A DNA stretch of 64,000 nucleotides from Streptomyces sp. NRRL WC-3618. Lineage in GTDB: Bacteria; Actinomycetota; Actinomycetes; Streptomycetales; Streptomycetaceae. Under the pieces are notes generated by a model. That model worked only from the letters and a program-made list of their open reading frames with translations. It ran no database searches and was not told where the DNA came from. The position numbers and the translations under genes were made by a program. This document shows, piece after piece, positions 52,402 to 61,696 of the stretch (its first letter is position 1; each line of letters opens with the position of its first letter). The stretch lies in NCBI RefSeq assembly GCF_001280005.1, contig NZ_LGDW01000118.1:62001-126000 (forward strand), written 5' to 3'.

Positions 52402-52773
52402 TCACCCCTCCCCGTAGGCCGCCCGCAGGGCATCCCGTACGGCGTCGAGCGCGGCCTCGGACCCCAGCCCCAGCCGCCGAACCCGCTCCGCATACTCCTG
52501 CGCGGCAACCGCCGCACCCCGCTCCGCCGCCGAGCCCGCCGCGGCGACCACCGTTCCGTTGCGCCCCCGCGTCTCGATCACCCCGTCCGACTCCAGCGCC
52601 CGGTACGCCTTCGCGACGGTGTTCGCGGCAAGACCGAGCGAATCGGCAAGCCCCCGCACGGTGGGCAGCCGGTACCCCACCGGCAGCGTCCCGGCACGGG
52701 CCTGCTCGGAGATCTGGGCGCGCACCTGCTCGTAGGGCGGCGCGCTGTCATCGATGCGGATCTTCAGGGTCAC
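52402..52773 (-). CDS. GntR family regulator, YtrA type
   Basis: 123-residue short GntR of the YtrA subfamily, with a winged helix (VRAQISEQARAGTLPVGYRL, VRGLADSLGLAANTVAKAYR) and a small C-terminal dimerisation part (AYGEG end). I take GTG 52773; a longer ATG start at 52812 also exists. YtrA regulators usually repress a neighbouring ABC transporter operon. Here none is adjacent, so it is a solitary regulator. It is divergent from the GNAT gene across 71 bp, which is the likeliest target. Confidence 0.88.
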   Translation of the reverse strand: MTLKIRIDDSAPPYEQVRAQISEQARAGTLPVGYRLPTVRGLADSLGLAANTVAKAYRALESDGVIETRGRNGTVVAAAGSAAERGAAVAAQEYAERVRRLGLGSEAALDAVRDALRAAYGEG

Positions 52774-52844
52774 CCTGTGATTGTCCCGTACCGGCCGGAA
52801 AATAAGAGGCACCCGCCGCCTCTCCCCCCGTAACGTCCGAGGTC

Positions 52845-53774
52845 ATGACAGTGACCGTGCGTGCCCTGCGCACCGAAGACCGGGCGGACATCGAGGCTTT
52901 CGCCCGGGTCCGCCGTATCGCCCTCCCCTTTCTCCTGTCCACGCCGGAGGCGATCGCGTACGACGTCGCCAACTTCCACCCCGACGCCCACTACCAGGCA
53001 CTGGTCGCGGAGGAGGACGGCGAGGTCATCGGCACCGCCCAGACAGCGGTCGTCCACGACAGCGCGGAGCCCGGCCAGGGATACGTCAACGTGTACGTGC
53101 ACCCGGAGCGCACCCGGCGTGGCGCCGGCGCGCTCCTCGTCCGTACCGCCGAGCGGCATCTCGCAGCCGTCGGGGCGACAAGGTCCTTCGCCTGGGTGCT
53201 GGACGCTCCCGACAACCGCGCCTTCGCCGAACGCCGCGGCTACCGCTCCAGCCGCAACGCGCACTTCCTCCGCCTGGACCTGGCGAACGGCAAGCTGCCC
53301 CCGCTCCAGGACCCCCCGCCCGGCGTCGAGATCCGCCCGGCCTCGGACTTCGCCGCCGACCCTCGCCCGCTGTTCGACCTGGACGCGGAGGCGTCGTCGG
53401 ACGAACCGAGCGATGTCGATTACGAGTTCACGGACTACGAGAGCTGGCTCCGCGAGACCTGGCAGCACCCCCTGTTCAGCCCGGAGCTGACCTCAGTCGC
53501 GCTCGTAGACGGCCGCCCCGTCGCCTTCAGCGCGGCCCGTACCGACGGCGCCACCCGCTACGGCACCGTGATGACCGGCACCGCCCGCGACTTCCGTGGC
53601 CTTGGCCTCGCGAAGCTCGCCAAGAACGACTCCCTGCACCGCGCCCGCGCCGCGGGGTACGCGGAGGCTCTGACGGGCAACGACGCCGGGAACGACCCTA
53701 TGATCGCGATCAACAAGTGGTTCGGTTACGAGATCTGCGCGACGGAGGTGCGGTATGTCCGCGAACTCGCCTGA
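52845..53774 (+). CDS. Tandem GNAT-domain N-acetyltransferase
   Basis: 309-residue protein with two GNAT folds. The first has the acetyl-CoA binding motif YVHPERTRRGAGALLVRTAE; the second has GTARDFRGLGLAKLAKND and YAEALTGNDAGNDPMIAINK, like mycothiol-synthase relatives. The substrate is unknown; such enzymes acylate amines or antibiotics. It overlaps the DUF402 gene by 20 bases at its end. A short ORF start at ATG 52845 follows GAGGTC. Possibly controlled by the divergent YtrA-type regulator. Confidence 0.9.
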   Translation: MTVTVRALRTEDRADIEAFARVRRIALPFLLSTPEAIAYDVANFHPDAHYQALVAEEDGEVIGTAQTAVVHDSAEPGQGYVNVYVHPERTRRGAGALLVRTAERHLAAVGATRSFAWVLDAPDNRAFAERRGYRSSRNAHFLRLDLANGKLPPLQDPPPGVEIRPASDFAADPRPLFDLDAEASSDEPSDVDYEFTDYESWLRETWQHPLFSPELTSVALVDGRPVAFSAARTDGATRYGTVMTGTARDFRGLGLAKLAKNDSLHRARAAGYAEALTGNDAGNDPMIAINKWFGYEICATEVRYVRELA

Positions 53775-54267
53775 TGGCACCGCCCCCTCGGCACCCATGG
53801 TGAACGTCGTCCTGGTCAAGGGCGGCCGCACGAAGATCAGTTACCCGGCCGAGCTGCTCCACGACAACGGCACGCGTCTCGCCGTACGCGCCGCCTGGGC
53901 CGGTGCCGGAGTCCGCGACTTCGGCTTCGTCCGCTTCGAGCCCGGTGACGTGTTCACGGAGTACTACTGGCGGGACCGCTGGTACTCGGTGAAGGAGGTC
54001 CGTGACGCGGCGGGCACGCTGAAGGGCTGGTACTGCGACATCGCCCGTCCTGCCAGGCTCGCCGGCACCGATCTGGTCGTCGAGGATCTCGACCTGGACC
54101 TGTGGCGCTCCGCCGACGGCACGGACGTACGACGGCTGGACGAGGACGAGTTCGAGGAGAGCGGCCTCGCGCAGTCGGACCCGCCTGCCGCCTCCGCCGC
54201 CGTGGCGGCCCTCGACGAGCTGGAGTCGCTGGCGCGCGAGGGCGGCTTCGAGAAGCTGCTCGGCTGA
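53755..54267 (+). CDS. DUF402 protein, FomD-like
   Basis: 170-residue protein of the DUF402 family, whose characterised member FomD hydrolyses a cytidylylated intermediate in fosfomycin biosynthesis; others act on nucleoside diphosphates. Family features are EYYWRDRWYSVKEVRDAAGT, GWYCDIARPARL, and the acidic VVEDLDLDLW, which provide metal ligands. The C-terminal tail (ALDELESLAREGGFEKLLG) is helical. It overlaps the upstream GNAT gene by 20 bp and is thus cotranslated. The physiological substrate here is unknown. Confidence 0.9.
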   Translation: MSANSPDGTAPSAPMVNVVLVKGGRTKISYPAELLHDNGTRLAVRAAWAGAGVRDFGFVRFEPGDVFTEYYWRDRWYSVKEVRDAAGTLKGWYCDIARPARLAGTDLVVEDLDLDLWRSADGTDVRRLDEDEFEESGLAQSDPPAASAAVAALDELESLAREGGFEKLLG

Positions 54268-54289
54268 ACGCGCGCACGTGACGTCGTCG

Positions 54290-54877
54290 TCACAGGCTGG
54301 CGACTACCGCGTACCGCTCGTCCTCGACCTCGCGCCCCCACAGCCGCGCGTCGCCGGACAGCCGCTCCACGCGGATGTCCGCGGCGAGGGGCGCGAGCAG
54401 CGCGGTGAGCGTGTCGGCGGGTATGCCGACCGGGCTGACCGTCCCCCACACCCCCTCGACCAGCACCATCCGTCCGCCGGCCCTGAGCAGCCCCCGCCAG
54501 TGGCGCAGCACGCGGGCGGGGTCGGGCAGCGTCCACAGGACATGCCGTACGACCACGACGTCGAAGCGCTCCTCCCCGACCGGCGGCGACCCGGCGTCGC
54601 CGACGAGGAACACCGCGTCACGGCCGGCCAGCTTGGCCCTCGCCTGCTCGACCATGGCCGGGGACAGGTCCACACCGGTGACCCGGTGTCCCTGTTCCGC
54701 CGCGAGGAGCGACACGCTGCCGGTGCCGCAGCCCAGGTCGAGGACGTCGGCCGGGCGGTCGGGCAGCCAGGTCCGCAGTCGGGCCGCCCACGCCTCGCGC
54801 ACGACCGTGTCACGCAGGCCGTGGTCGGGCTCGTCGTCGAAGGTGGCCGCCGCCTCGTCCCAGTCAGTGCTAGTCAT
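54290..54877 (-). CDS. Class I SAM-dependent methyltransferase
   Basis: 195-residue methyltransferase. Motif I is VLDLGCGTGSVSLLAAEQGH, followed by GVDLSPAMVEQAR, and post I FDVVVVRHVLWTLPDPARVL. It is of the ubiquinone/menaquinone or tellurite-resistance type fold, but no substrate-specific motif is evident. Start ATG 54877. It is convergent with the DUF402 gene with a 22-bp gap. Function beyond methyl transfer is unknown. Confidence 0.9.
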   Translation of the reverse strand: MTSTDWDEAAATFDDEPDHGLRDTVVREAWAARLRTWLPDRPADVLDLGCGTGSVSLLAAEQGHRVTGVDLSPAMVEQARAKLAGRDAVFLVGDAGSPPVGEERFDVVVVRHVLWTLPDPARVLRHWRGLLRAGGRMVLVEGVWGTVSPVGIPADTLTALLAPLAADIRVERLSGDARLWGREVEDERYAVVASL

Positions 54878-55014
54878 GCCGCCAAGGGTGACACCCACCA
54901 CTGACAATCGAATCGTGACGGCCGCCACTGACAGACCGGCGCCGATGAGTCACCCTCCCGGAAATGGTCTATCTCCGTGAAAACGCGGAACCCGGTGGAC
55001 CGGAGGAGGCAGCC

Positions 55015-55149
55015 ATGCGCCGCGTAACCGTGCAGAAGCCCCTGAAGAAGTCGGATGCCCGCCGAGTGCGGGAAAAAGCCGACGAACGCACCACCGAGCG
55101 GTCCGAGGTCCGTAAGGACATCGCACGCACCTGGTGGCCCGACGGCTGA
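55015..55149 (+). CDS. Small basic protein, 44 residues
   Basis: MRRVTVQKPLKKSDARRVRE followed by a charged helix and ARTWWPDG. The ATG follows GGAGG at five bases, the best ribosome site in this neighbourhood, so the gene is probably real. It is highly charged, likely helical, and has no membrane segment. Function unknown; conserved tail tryptophans suggest a binding partner. The reading frame extends upstream to 54964 but without a better site. Confidence 0.6.
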   Translation: MRRVTVQKPLKKSDARRVREKADERTTERSEVRKDIARTWWPDG

Positions 55150-55193
55150 GATCCGTCGGCTGCCTCCCCAGCCGCTTACCTGAGCCGCCCGGG

Positions 55194-56087
55194 TCAGCCG
55201 ACCGCCGACTGACAGGTGGTGGCGGTGGCGTGCGCCGGATCCAGGGCGTTCGTCACCTCGTGGAACACGATCCGGTCGAGCAGCCCGACGGCGGCGTGTT
55301 CGGAGAGGTCCGGCGGGCAGAGGTCCTGGATCAGGACGTTGTGCACGTCGGAGCCGCTCAGGAACTGGCTGCGGTACGGCGTGACCACCTCGTCGTACCG
55401 GGTCGCGAGGACCGTGTAGCGGACTCCCGGGACGGTGTCGCCGCCGGCGTTCAGCTTGGCGAGGAACGCGGAGCCTGACACCTGGTCGGCGAGGGCGGGA
55501 GTGGCCATGGAGAGCAGGTCCTCAGCCCCGGGGAAGTACTTCAGCAGGTTGGCGAGCCCGTTCAGCGTGGTGCCGTGATTGCTGGGCGCGATCCCGACGA
55601 AGGTGTGCACCTTGGCGGCGCCGCCGAGGAACTTGAGGTAGTAGCGGGGCATCATGCCGCCCTGCGAGTGACCGACGAGGTCGGTCTCGGTGGCGCCGGT
55701 CGCGGCGAGCACCTTGTCGACGAAGGCGGCGAGCTGCTCGGCCGACCTGCCGATGGGCCCGAGGCCGTAGAAGAGAGGCACGCCGGGCAGTTGGCCGTAG
55801 TCGAGCGAGAAGACGCAGTAGCCACGGTTCGTCAGGTACGGCGCGAGGGTGAGCCAGTTGTCGACCCCGTTGGCGAAGGTGCCGTGGACGAGGACGACGG
55901 GGCGGGGATGGGCGGCGGACGGCTTGCAGGAGTAGTCGTTCCATCCCCTGCCGGAAGCAGAGGCGGAGGTGGAGGCGGTTTCGGCCTGCGTCTCGGCTTG
56001 CGCGGTGGTGGCGGCGGGCACGACGGTGGCCGCGGCGGCCAGCAGGAGTGCGGCGAGAGGTCTGAATACGCGTTTCCAGGGCAGCAT
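55194..56087 (-). CDS. Secreted lipase/esterase, alpha/beta hydrolase (Lipase_2 type)
   Basis: 297-residue extracellular lipase. Signal peptide at 1-32 (LAALLLAAAATVVPAATTAQ). After a Ser/Ala linker comes the alpha/beta fold with VVLVHGTFANG, the nucleophile Ser141 in GHSQGG, then VRYTVLATRYDEVVTPYRSQ with the acidic residue, and a late His in DLSEHAAVG. A Cys pair (YSCKPS, TTCQSAVG) may make a disulphide. AGGAGA lies before ATG 56087. A CRP-like site lies 48 bp upstream, so control by carbon or cAMP is possible. Confidence 0.93.
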   Translation of the reverse strand: MLPWKRVFRPLAALLLAAAATVVPAATTAQAETQAETASTSASASGRGWNDYSCKPSAAHPRPVVLVHGTFANGVDNWLTLAPYLTNRGYCVFSLDYGQLPGVPLFYGLGPIGRSAEQLAAFVDKVLAATGATETDLVGHSQGGMMPRYYLKFLGGAAKVHTFVGIAPSNHGTTLNGLANLLKYFPGAEDLLSMATPALADQVSGSAFLAKLNAGGDTVPGVRYTVLATRYDEVVTPYRSQFLSGSDVHNVLIQDLCPPDLSEHAAVGLLDRIVFHEVTNALDPAHATATTCQSAVG

Positions 56088-56134
56088 CGAGTGATCTCCT
56101 TGCGGCTCAAGGGAGTTGCGACGGCTCTACGCCC

Positions 56135-56150
56135 TGTGATCCGGATCACG
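56135..56150. promoter_or_regulatory. CRP-like palindrome upstream of the lipase gene
   Basis: TGTGATCCGGATCACG contains a perfect 14-bp palindrome GTGATCCGGATCAC and fits TGTGA-N6-TCACA at nine of ten positions. It is 48 bp before the lipase start. Streptomycetes have a cAMP receptor protein with similar half sites. Confidence 0.5.
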
Positions 56151-56269
56151 AGGATGCTGTTCACTCGTCAAGTTACGAGCGAGTAGAGCAACCTGGGAAG
56201 TTACGCGTCAGTAAAAACTTTCGAGACAGCCGAAGACTGTGATAAAGGCGTGCGCGGGTGGCGGGGTGG

Positions 56270-57988
56270 CTACGGCTTGCGCGCCGGCACCCGCCACACC
56301 AGCGCGGTGCCGCCTCCCTCGGGCTCACCCAGTTCCAGTCGGCCGCCCAGCTGCTCGGCACGCTCCGCCATGTTGGCCAGCCCGCTGCGACGGCCGTCGG
56401 CGGGGATGCCCACCCCGTTGTCGGTGACCGAGAGCCGTACCTCGCGCCCGTCCGTGGCCACGAGGACGTCGGCGCGGCCGGCGTGGGCATGCCGGGCGAT
56501 GTTGGTCAGGGCCTCGGAGAGGACCGCCATCACGTGGTCGGCGATGTCCTTGGGTACGTCGGTGTCCAGCAGGCCCTCCATCCGGACGCTGGGAGCGAAG
56601 CCGACGATGGGCGCCGCCTCTCCGACGACCCGTACGACGCGAGCCCGCAGCCCGGCCTCCCCCGCGCCCTCGCGGGTACGCAGACCGAAGATCGTGGACC
56701 TGATGATCTTGATGGTCTCGTCGAGGTCGTCGACCGCGCGCGCCACGCGCTCGGCGGCCTCCTCGTGCTCGATGAAACGGCCTGCGCTCTGCAGGGTCAT
56801 ACCGGTGGCGAACAAGCGCTGGATGGCCAGATCGTGCAGGTCACGTGCGATCCGGTCCCGGTCCGTGAGGACGGCGACCGCTTCCGCGTCCTTGCGGCGT
56901 TCCGCCAGCTCCATCGCGACGGCGGCCTGTCCGGCGAAGAACTGCAAGGTCTCGGTCTCCGTCGCCGAGAACACCGGCTGGCCGACCTTCCGCGCCAGCA
57001 GGACCACACCTCGTGGACCCGCGTCGCCCGTACCGATGGGCACGGCCACGGCGGGGCCGAGCCCACCGAACCTCGGCGGCTCGAGAGAGATGCGCTCGTC
57101 CTGGCCGACGTCGGTGCTGGTGACGGGGGCGGCGCCGGAGAAGGCCAGCCCCATCAGGCTCTTGTCCATGGCCAGTACGAGGCCCCGGTGCGACTCGGCG
57201 TCCATCCCGACGGCGATCTCCACGGCGAGTGACCCGGTGTCCTCCATCGGCAGCGCGACCGCGGCCAGGGCGGATCCGGTGATCTCGCCGGCCCGCTCGG
57301 CGATCAGCGCGAGGACCTCCGTGCGCTCGTCGCCGGACATCAGACTGTGGGTGACCTCCGCGTTCGCCCGCAGCCAGCGTTCCCGTAGCCGGGACTCCTC
57401 GTACAGCCGGGCGTTGTCGATGGCGACGCCGGCCGCCACGGCGAGCGTGAGCGTGACCGAGACGTCCTCCTCGTCGAACTGGCCCCCGCCCCGCTTCTCG
57501 GTCAGGTACAGGTTGCCGAAGACCTGGTCGCGCACCCGGATCGGGACGCCCAGGAAGGTGTTCATCGGCGGGTGGTGCGCCGGGAAGCCGTACGAGGCGG
57601 CATGCTCGGAGATCTTCGCCAGGCGCAGCGGCTCAGGGTGGCGGATCAGCTCCCCCAGGATGCCGTGGCCCTCCGGATACGGGCCGATCCGCGCGATCTG
57701 CTCCTCGCTGACCCCCACAGTGTGGAAGGCGGACAGACAGCTGCCGTCCGGTCCGATCACGCCGAGTGCCGCGTACTCCGCGTCGACCAGCACGGCGGCG
57801 GCCTCCACGATGCGGCGCAGGGCCTGCTCGAGGTCGAGCTCCCTGCCGACCGACAGCACCGCCTCCAGCAGGCTGTGCACCCGGTCCCGGGTACCGCGGG
57901 CCGCGTCCAGCCGCGACTGCAACTCCTCCAGCAGCTCGTCCAGACGCAACTGCGGCAGCCGCACGCGAGCCTCACCGGGGGTTTCCAC
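56270..57988 (-). CDS. GAF-GAF sensor histidine kinase, DevS/DosT-like
   Basis: 572-residue cytosolic kinase. GAF 1 covers about 40-185 and GAF 2 about 205-350, then HisKA_3 with the phospho-acceptor His in RDRIARDLHDLAIQRLFATG, and a HATPase domain (EALTNIARHA, DNGVGIP, SGLANMAERAEQLGG). GAF 1 contains HHPPMNTFLGVPI and GNLYLTEKRGGGQF, the exact context of the heme-ligand His of mycobacterial DosS, so the protein probably senses O2, NO or CO through heme (His139 here). The start GTG 57988 follows GGAGGG; a longer ATG start is at 58039. No response regulator gene is beside it. It belongs to a dormancy-type gene group. Confidence 0.92.
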   Translation of the reverse strand: METPGEARVRLPQLRLDELLEELQSRLDAARGTRDRVHSLLEAVLSVGRELDLEQALRRIVEAAAVLVDAEYAALGVIGPDGSCLSAFHTVGVSEEQIARIGPYPEGHGILGELIRHPEPLRLAKISEHAASYGFPAHHPPMNTFLGVPIRVRDQVFGNLYLTEKRGGGQFDEEDVSVTLTLAVAAGVAIDNARLYEESRLRERWLRANAEVTHSLMSGDERTEVLALIAERAGEITGSALAAVALPMEDTGSLAVEIAVGMDAESHRGLVLAMDKSLMGLAFSGAAPVTSTDVGQDERISLEPPRFGGLGPAVAVPIGTGDAGPRGVVLLARKVGQPVFSATETETLQFFAGQAAVAMELAERRKDAEAVAVLTDRDRIARDLHDLAIQRLFATGMTLQSAGRFIEHEEAAERVARAVDDLDETIKIIRSTIFGLRTREGAGEAGLRARVVRVVGEAAPIVGFAPSVRMEGLLDTDVPKDIADHVMAVLSEALTNIARHAHAGRADVLVATDGREVRLSVTDNGVGIPADGRRSGLANMAERAEQLGGRLELGEPEGGGTALVWRVPARKP

Positions 57989-58122
57989 CCTGTGTCCCTC
58001 CAGGTCCCCTCGACGCACGGACGCCCACGGTCCGGTCAAGAGTCACGGTAGTGCTCAGCCGTGGGGTGCGGTAGCGAATCAAGCCGAGCGCCCAGGCCCC
58101 GTCTCCGCACCTCGGGTGACGT

Positions 58123-58563
58123 TCAGGAAGGAAGGTGTACGCCGTACAGGGTGCGTCCGCCGACGAGTTCGCGTCCGGTGACCAGCTCCGGGGTGATGCG
58201 CAGGAAGACCTCCCGCGGTGCCGGCGCCCATGAACGCGGCCCGGTCCGCAGCAGCCGTTCGTGCTCGGCGGGGTCCGTCACGACGTCGGCCGACCCCAGG
58301 ACCACGACGCTCCAGCCGGAGTGTGCGGTGGCGTCGACCGCGTCCGCCTCGAAGGCCACCACGGCTCCGGTGATCGCGCTGACCAGCCCCGACGAGGCGG
58401 AGGTGCGCACCAGCACCGCGCCGTCGCGGTCGAGGCAGAAGGTGACCGGCAGGACGGCGGGCAGTGCCTGCCGCGTGTACACGATGCGCCCCACAGGCAC
58501 CGTGGCCAGCAGGTCCAGGCACTCCTGCCGGTCGAGTTCGCGGAATCCGTCGTTGGCGTCCAT
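58123..58563 (-). CDS. Pyridoxamine 5'-phosphate oxidase family protein
   Basis: 146-residue split-barrel flavin-binding protein (PNPOx-like). It opens FRELDRQECLDLLATVPVGR then IVYTRQALPAVLPVTFCLD, and has SGWSVVVLGSADVV, typical of the nitroreductase/Rv-type group found in DosR regulons. It likely binds FMN or F420 and reduces a small molecule. Start 58563. It lies upstream of the sensor kinase on the same strand and diverges from the STAS gene across a region holding a DevR-like box. Substrate unknown. Confidence 0.88.
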   Translation of the reverse strand: MDANDGFRELDRQECLDLLATVPVGRIVYTRQALPAVLPVTFCLDRDGAVLVRTSASSGLVSAITGAVVAFEADAVDATAHSGWSVVVLGSADVVTDPAEHERLLRTGPRSWAPAPREVFLRITPELVTGRELVGGRTLYGVHLPS

Positions 58564-58699
58564 CTGCCTTCTCGTCTCTCACCTGACATCGCGGTTCTGG
58601 CACTGTCCCTCGTCGAATGGCGCCCGTCCTTTCGAGTCCCGATCGAGTACCGAGAGCGCCCCGTTCATCCAGCGTGTCTGTTTGACGCCTGCTCCGCTT

Positions 58700-58713
58700 G
58701 GGCCGACCGGCCC
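58700..58713. promoter_or_regulatory. DevR/OsdR-like binding site
   Basis: GGGCCGACCGGCCC fits the actinobacterial DevR consensus GGGnCnnnnGnCCC exactly. It lies about 137 bp from the PNPOx start and 119 bp from the STAS start, so it could serve both. No second full match was found in the 58563-58832 region, only half sites such as GGGACCG at about 58784. Confidence 0.5.
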
Positions 58714-58831
58714 CACCGCCCGCCGGACGGCCTTGCCGTCGGTGCGTGATGCGGAGAGGGGCTGACAGACCCGATCGAACAGGGACCGAACGGCTCTTTC
58801 CCGCGGCCGGGCGGCACGCTTTTCTCTCCTC

Positions 58832-59203
58832 ATGGCCGCTAATCACACGACGTTCTCGCCGCCGTACCGCACTCGTCACACGACCGGTGGCACAACCGTC
58901 GTGGCCCTGCTGGGCGAGATAGACATCCTGACGGTGCCCGCGCTCTCCGCGCACCTGGACACCCTGACCGCCGGCCCGTCCCCCGACCTGGTGGTCGACC
59001 TGCGCGACGTCGTCTTCATCGACTGCGCCGGGCTGAGCGTCCTGTGCCGGGCGCGGAATCGCGTGCGGGCTCGGCACGGCCGGCTGCGGCTAATCACGGA
59101 CAGCGCGCGGTTCCTGCGGCTCCTGTGCCGAACGGGCCTGATCGGTGCCTTCGACATCCATCCCCGGTGGCCCGAAGACGTGGCCGACATACCGGCCGTG
59201 TAG
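58832..59203 (+). CDS. STAS domain anti-sigma factor antagonist
   Basis: 123-residue STAS protein (SpoIIAA/RsbV fold) that would bind an anti-sigma factor kinase. The core is TVVALLGEIDILTVPALSAH and VVDLRDVVFIDCAGLSVLCR. The usual phospho-serine position in DSSGL is Ala here (DCAGL), so control by phosphorylation at that site is unlikely. Start ATG 58832 lacks a strong ribosome site. It is divergent from the PNPOx gene and convergent with phosphoketolase. Partner anti-sigma factor not seen nearby. Confidence 0.9.
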   Translation: MAANHTTFSPPYRTRHTTGGTTVVALLGEIDILTVPALSAHLDTLTAGPSPDLVVDLRDVVFIDCAGLSVLCRARNRVRARHGRLRLITDSARFLRLLCRTGLIGAFDIHPRWPEDVADIPAV

Positions 59204-59221
59204 CTGTGCAGACCTCTCCAG

Positions 59222-59235
59222 GGGGGCCGGCCCCC
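59222..59235. terminator. GC hairpin between convergent STAS and phosphoketolase genes
   Basis: GGGGGCCGGCCCCC is self-complementary and lies 18 bp after the STAS stop. It is short and could act as a bidirectional terminator. Confidence 0.4.
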
Positions 59236-59261
59236 TCCCCTCCCCCGAGTGAGCGGCGGGG

Positions 59262-61643
59262 TCAGGCGTTCCAGGTCCAGTCGGCGACCTCGGGCAGGTC
59301 GGTGCCGTGTTCGCGGATCCAGGCGTGGTGGCGGGTGCGGGCGTCGGACATCCGTTGGCGTACGTCGGCGGCGCGCACGGCGAGGCCGGGGACGCGGTCG
59401 ATGACGTCCATGACCAGCCGGTAGCGGTCGAGGTCGTTGCGGACGACCATGTCGAAGGGCGTGGTCGTGGTGCCCGACTCCTTGTAGCCGCGTACGTGCA
59501 GGTTCTGGTGGCCGGTACGGCGGTAGGCGAGCCGATGGATCAGCCAGGGGTAGCCGTGGTAGGCGAAGAGCACCGGCTTGTCGGTGGTGAACAGACCGTC
59601 GTACTCGAAGTCGCTCATCCCGTGCGGGTGTTCCTCCCTTGGCAGCAGTCGGGCCAGGTCGACCACGTTGACCACGCGGACGGCGAGGTCCGGGAGGTGC
59701 CGGCGCAGCAACTGGGCGGCGGCCAGCACCTCCAGGGTGGGCACGTCTCCGGCGCAGGCCAGCACCACGTCGGGCTCGCCGCCGTTCTCGGTGCCGGCCC
59801 ACTCCCAGATCCCGGCGCCGCGCGCGCAGTGGGCGCGGGCCTGGTCCAGGGACAGCCAGTCGAAGCAGGGCTGCTTGCCCGCCACGATGACGTTCACGTA
59901 GTCACGGCTGCGCAGGGCGTGGTCCGCCACCGACAGCAGGGTGTTGGCGTCCGGGGGCAGATACACCCGTACGACCTCGGGGCTCTTGTTGAGGACGTGG
60001 TCGACGAAGCCGGGGTCCTGATGGGAGAAGCCGTTGTGGTCCTGGCGCCACACGTGCGAGGTCAGCAGGTAGTTGAGGGAGGCGATGGGTGCCCGCCACG
60101 CCAACTCCCGTGATGTGCGCAGCCATTTGATGTGCTGGTTGACCATCGAGTCGACGATGTGGACGAAGGCCTCGTAGCAGGAGAACAGTCCGTGTCGGCC
60201 GGTGAGGAGATAGCCCTCCAGCCAGCCCTGGCAGGTGTGTTCGGAGAGGATCTCCATCACCCGGCCGTGGTGTTCGAGGTGCTCGTCGACCGGCAGATGC
60301 TGGGCCTGCCAGGCCTTTCCGCTGACGTCGAAGACGGCCTGGAGCCGGTTCGACGCGGTCTCGTCCGGGCCGACGAGACGGAAGTCCCGGCGCCCGTCGG
60401 TGTCCTTCATCACCCGGGCCAGGAGGTCACCGAGGACACGGGTGGGCTCGTGCAGTGTGGTGCCCGGCTTGTCGACGGGCACGGCGAACTCGTCGAGCGA
60501 GGGGATGGGCAGGTCGCGTACGAGCAGGCCGCCGTTGGCGTACGGGGTGGTGCCGAGCCGCTGGGCGCCGTCGGGTACGCAGGCGAGGACGTCGGCGACG
60601 GGACGGCCGTCGGGGCCGAAGAGTTCCTGGGGCTTGTACGAGCGCAGCCAGGTCTCCAACTGCCGTAGGTGGTCCGGGTTTTCGCGCACCCCGGCCAGCG
60701 GTACCTGGTGGGCGCGCCAGGTGCCCTCGACAGGCACGCCGTCCACCTCGGCGGGGCCGGTCCAGCCCTTCGGTGTGCGCAGCACGATCATCGGCCAGTG
60801 CACGCGCTCGGTGACACCGTCCTCGCGGGCGGCCCGCTGCAGCACGGCGATGCGGTCGAGCGCGTCGTCCATCGCCGCCGCCATGGCTCGGTGCACCAAC
60901 GCAGGGTCGTCGCCCGTGACATGGATCGGGTCGTGGCCGTATCCCCGCAGCAGCTCGTCGAGTTCGGCCTCCGGAATGCGGGAGAGCACGGTCGGGTTGG
61001 CGATCTTGTAGCCGTTGAGGTGCAGGATCGGCAGGACCGCGCCGTCGTGTACGGGATCGAGGAACTTGTTGGAGTGCCAGGAGGCGGCCAACGGCCCCGT
61101 CTCCGCCTCGCCGTCACCGATCACGCAGGCGACCAGCAGATCCGGGTTGTCGAAGGCGGCGCCGTACGCGTGGGACAGCGAGTAGCCGAGCTCACCGCCC
61201 TCGTGGATCGAGCCGGGCGTCTCCGGGGCGACATGGCTGGGCACCCCGCCGGGGAACGAGAACTGCCGGAACAGCCGCGCCATCCCCGCCGCGTCACGCG
61301 ACACGTCCGGGTAGGTCTCGCTGTAGCTGCCCTCCAGCCAGGAGTTCGCGACCACCGCGGGGCCGCCGTGCCCCGGCCCCCACACGCACAGCGCGTCGAT
61401 GCCCCGCGCCCTGATCACCCGGTTGAGGTGGGTGTACACGAGGTTGAGGCCGGGCGAGGTACCCCAGTGGCCGAGCAGTCGCGGTTTGATGTGCTCCGCC
61501 GTCAGCGGCTCGGTCAGCAGCGGATTGGACATCAGGTAGATCTGTCCGGCGGTCAGGTAGTTGGCGGCCCGCCAGTGGGCGTCCAGGGTGCGCAGCTCTT
61601 CGTCGGAAAGTACGGTGGCGTCCTGGTGTTCGACCTGGGACAT
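59262..61643 (-). CDS. xfp: Phosphoketolase
   Basis: 793-residue thiamine-diphosphate enzyme that cuts xylulose 5-phosphate and/or fructose 6-phosphate to acetyl phosphate with phosphate. It has the expected full length. Motifs include [40 protein letters not shown] (the ThDP GDGE motif), [13 protein letters not shown] and [20 protein letters not shown]. Start 61643 follows CGGAG. It lies back to back with ppk2 and near usp and adh, so it probably supplies acetyl phosphate and ATP when respiration is limited. Confidence 0.97.
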   Translation of the reverse strand: MSQVEHQDATVLSDEELRTLDAHWRAANYLTAGQIYLMSNPLLTEPLTAEHIKPRLLGHWGTSPGLNLVYTHLNRVIRARGIDALCVWGPGHGGPAVVANSWLEGSYSETYPDVSRDAAGMARLFRQFSFPGGVPSHVAPETPGSIHEGGELGYSLSHAYGAAFDNPDLLVACVIGDGEAETGPLAASWHSNKFLDPVHDGAVLPILHLNGYKIANPTVLSRIPEAELDELLRGYGHDPIHVTGDDPALVHRAMAAAMDDALDRIAVLQRAAREDGVTERVHWPMIVLRTPKGWTGPAEVDGVPVEGTWRAHQVPLAGVRENPDHLRQLETWLRSYKPQELFGPDGRPVADVLACVPDGAQRLGTTPYANGGLLVRDLPIPSLDEFAVPVDKPGTTLHEPTRVLGDLLARVMKDTDGRRDFRLVGPDETASNRLQAVFDVSGKAWQAQHLPVDEHLEHHGRVMEILSEHTCQGWLEGYLLTGRHGLFSCYEAFVHIVDSMVNQHIKWLRTSRELAWRAPIASLNYLLTSHVWRQDHNGFSHQDPGFVDHVLNKSPEVVRVYLPPDANTLLSVADHALRSRDYVNVIVAGKQPCFDWLSLDQARAHCARGAGIWEWAGTENGGEPDVVLACAGDVPTLEVLAAAQLLRRHLPDLAVRVVNVVDLARLLPREEHPHGMSDFEYDGLFTTDKPVLFAYHGYPWLIHRLAYRRTGHQNLHVRGYKESGTTTTPFDMVVRNDLDRYRLVMDVIDRVPGLAVRAADVRQRMSDARTRHHAWIREHGTDLPEVADWTWNA

Positions 61644-61696
61644 GGGAAGACTCCGGAAGTCGTCGGCGTAGGGGTTCATCGGGCGGTGGAGGCGGC

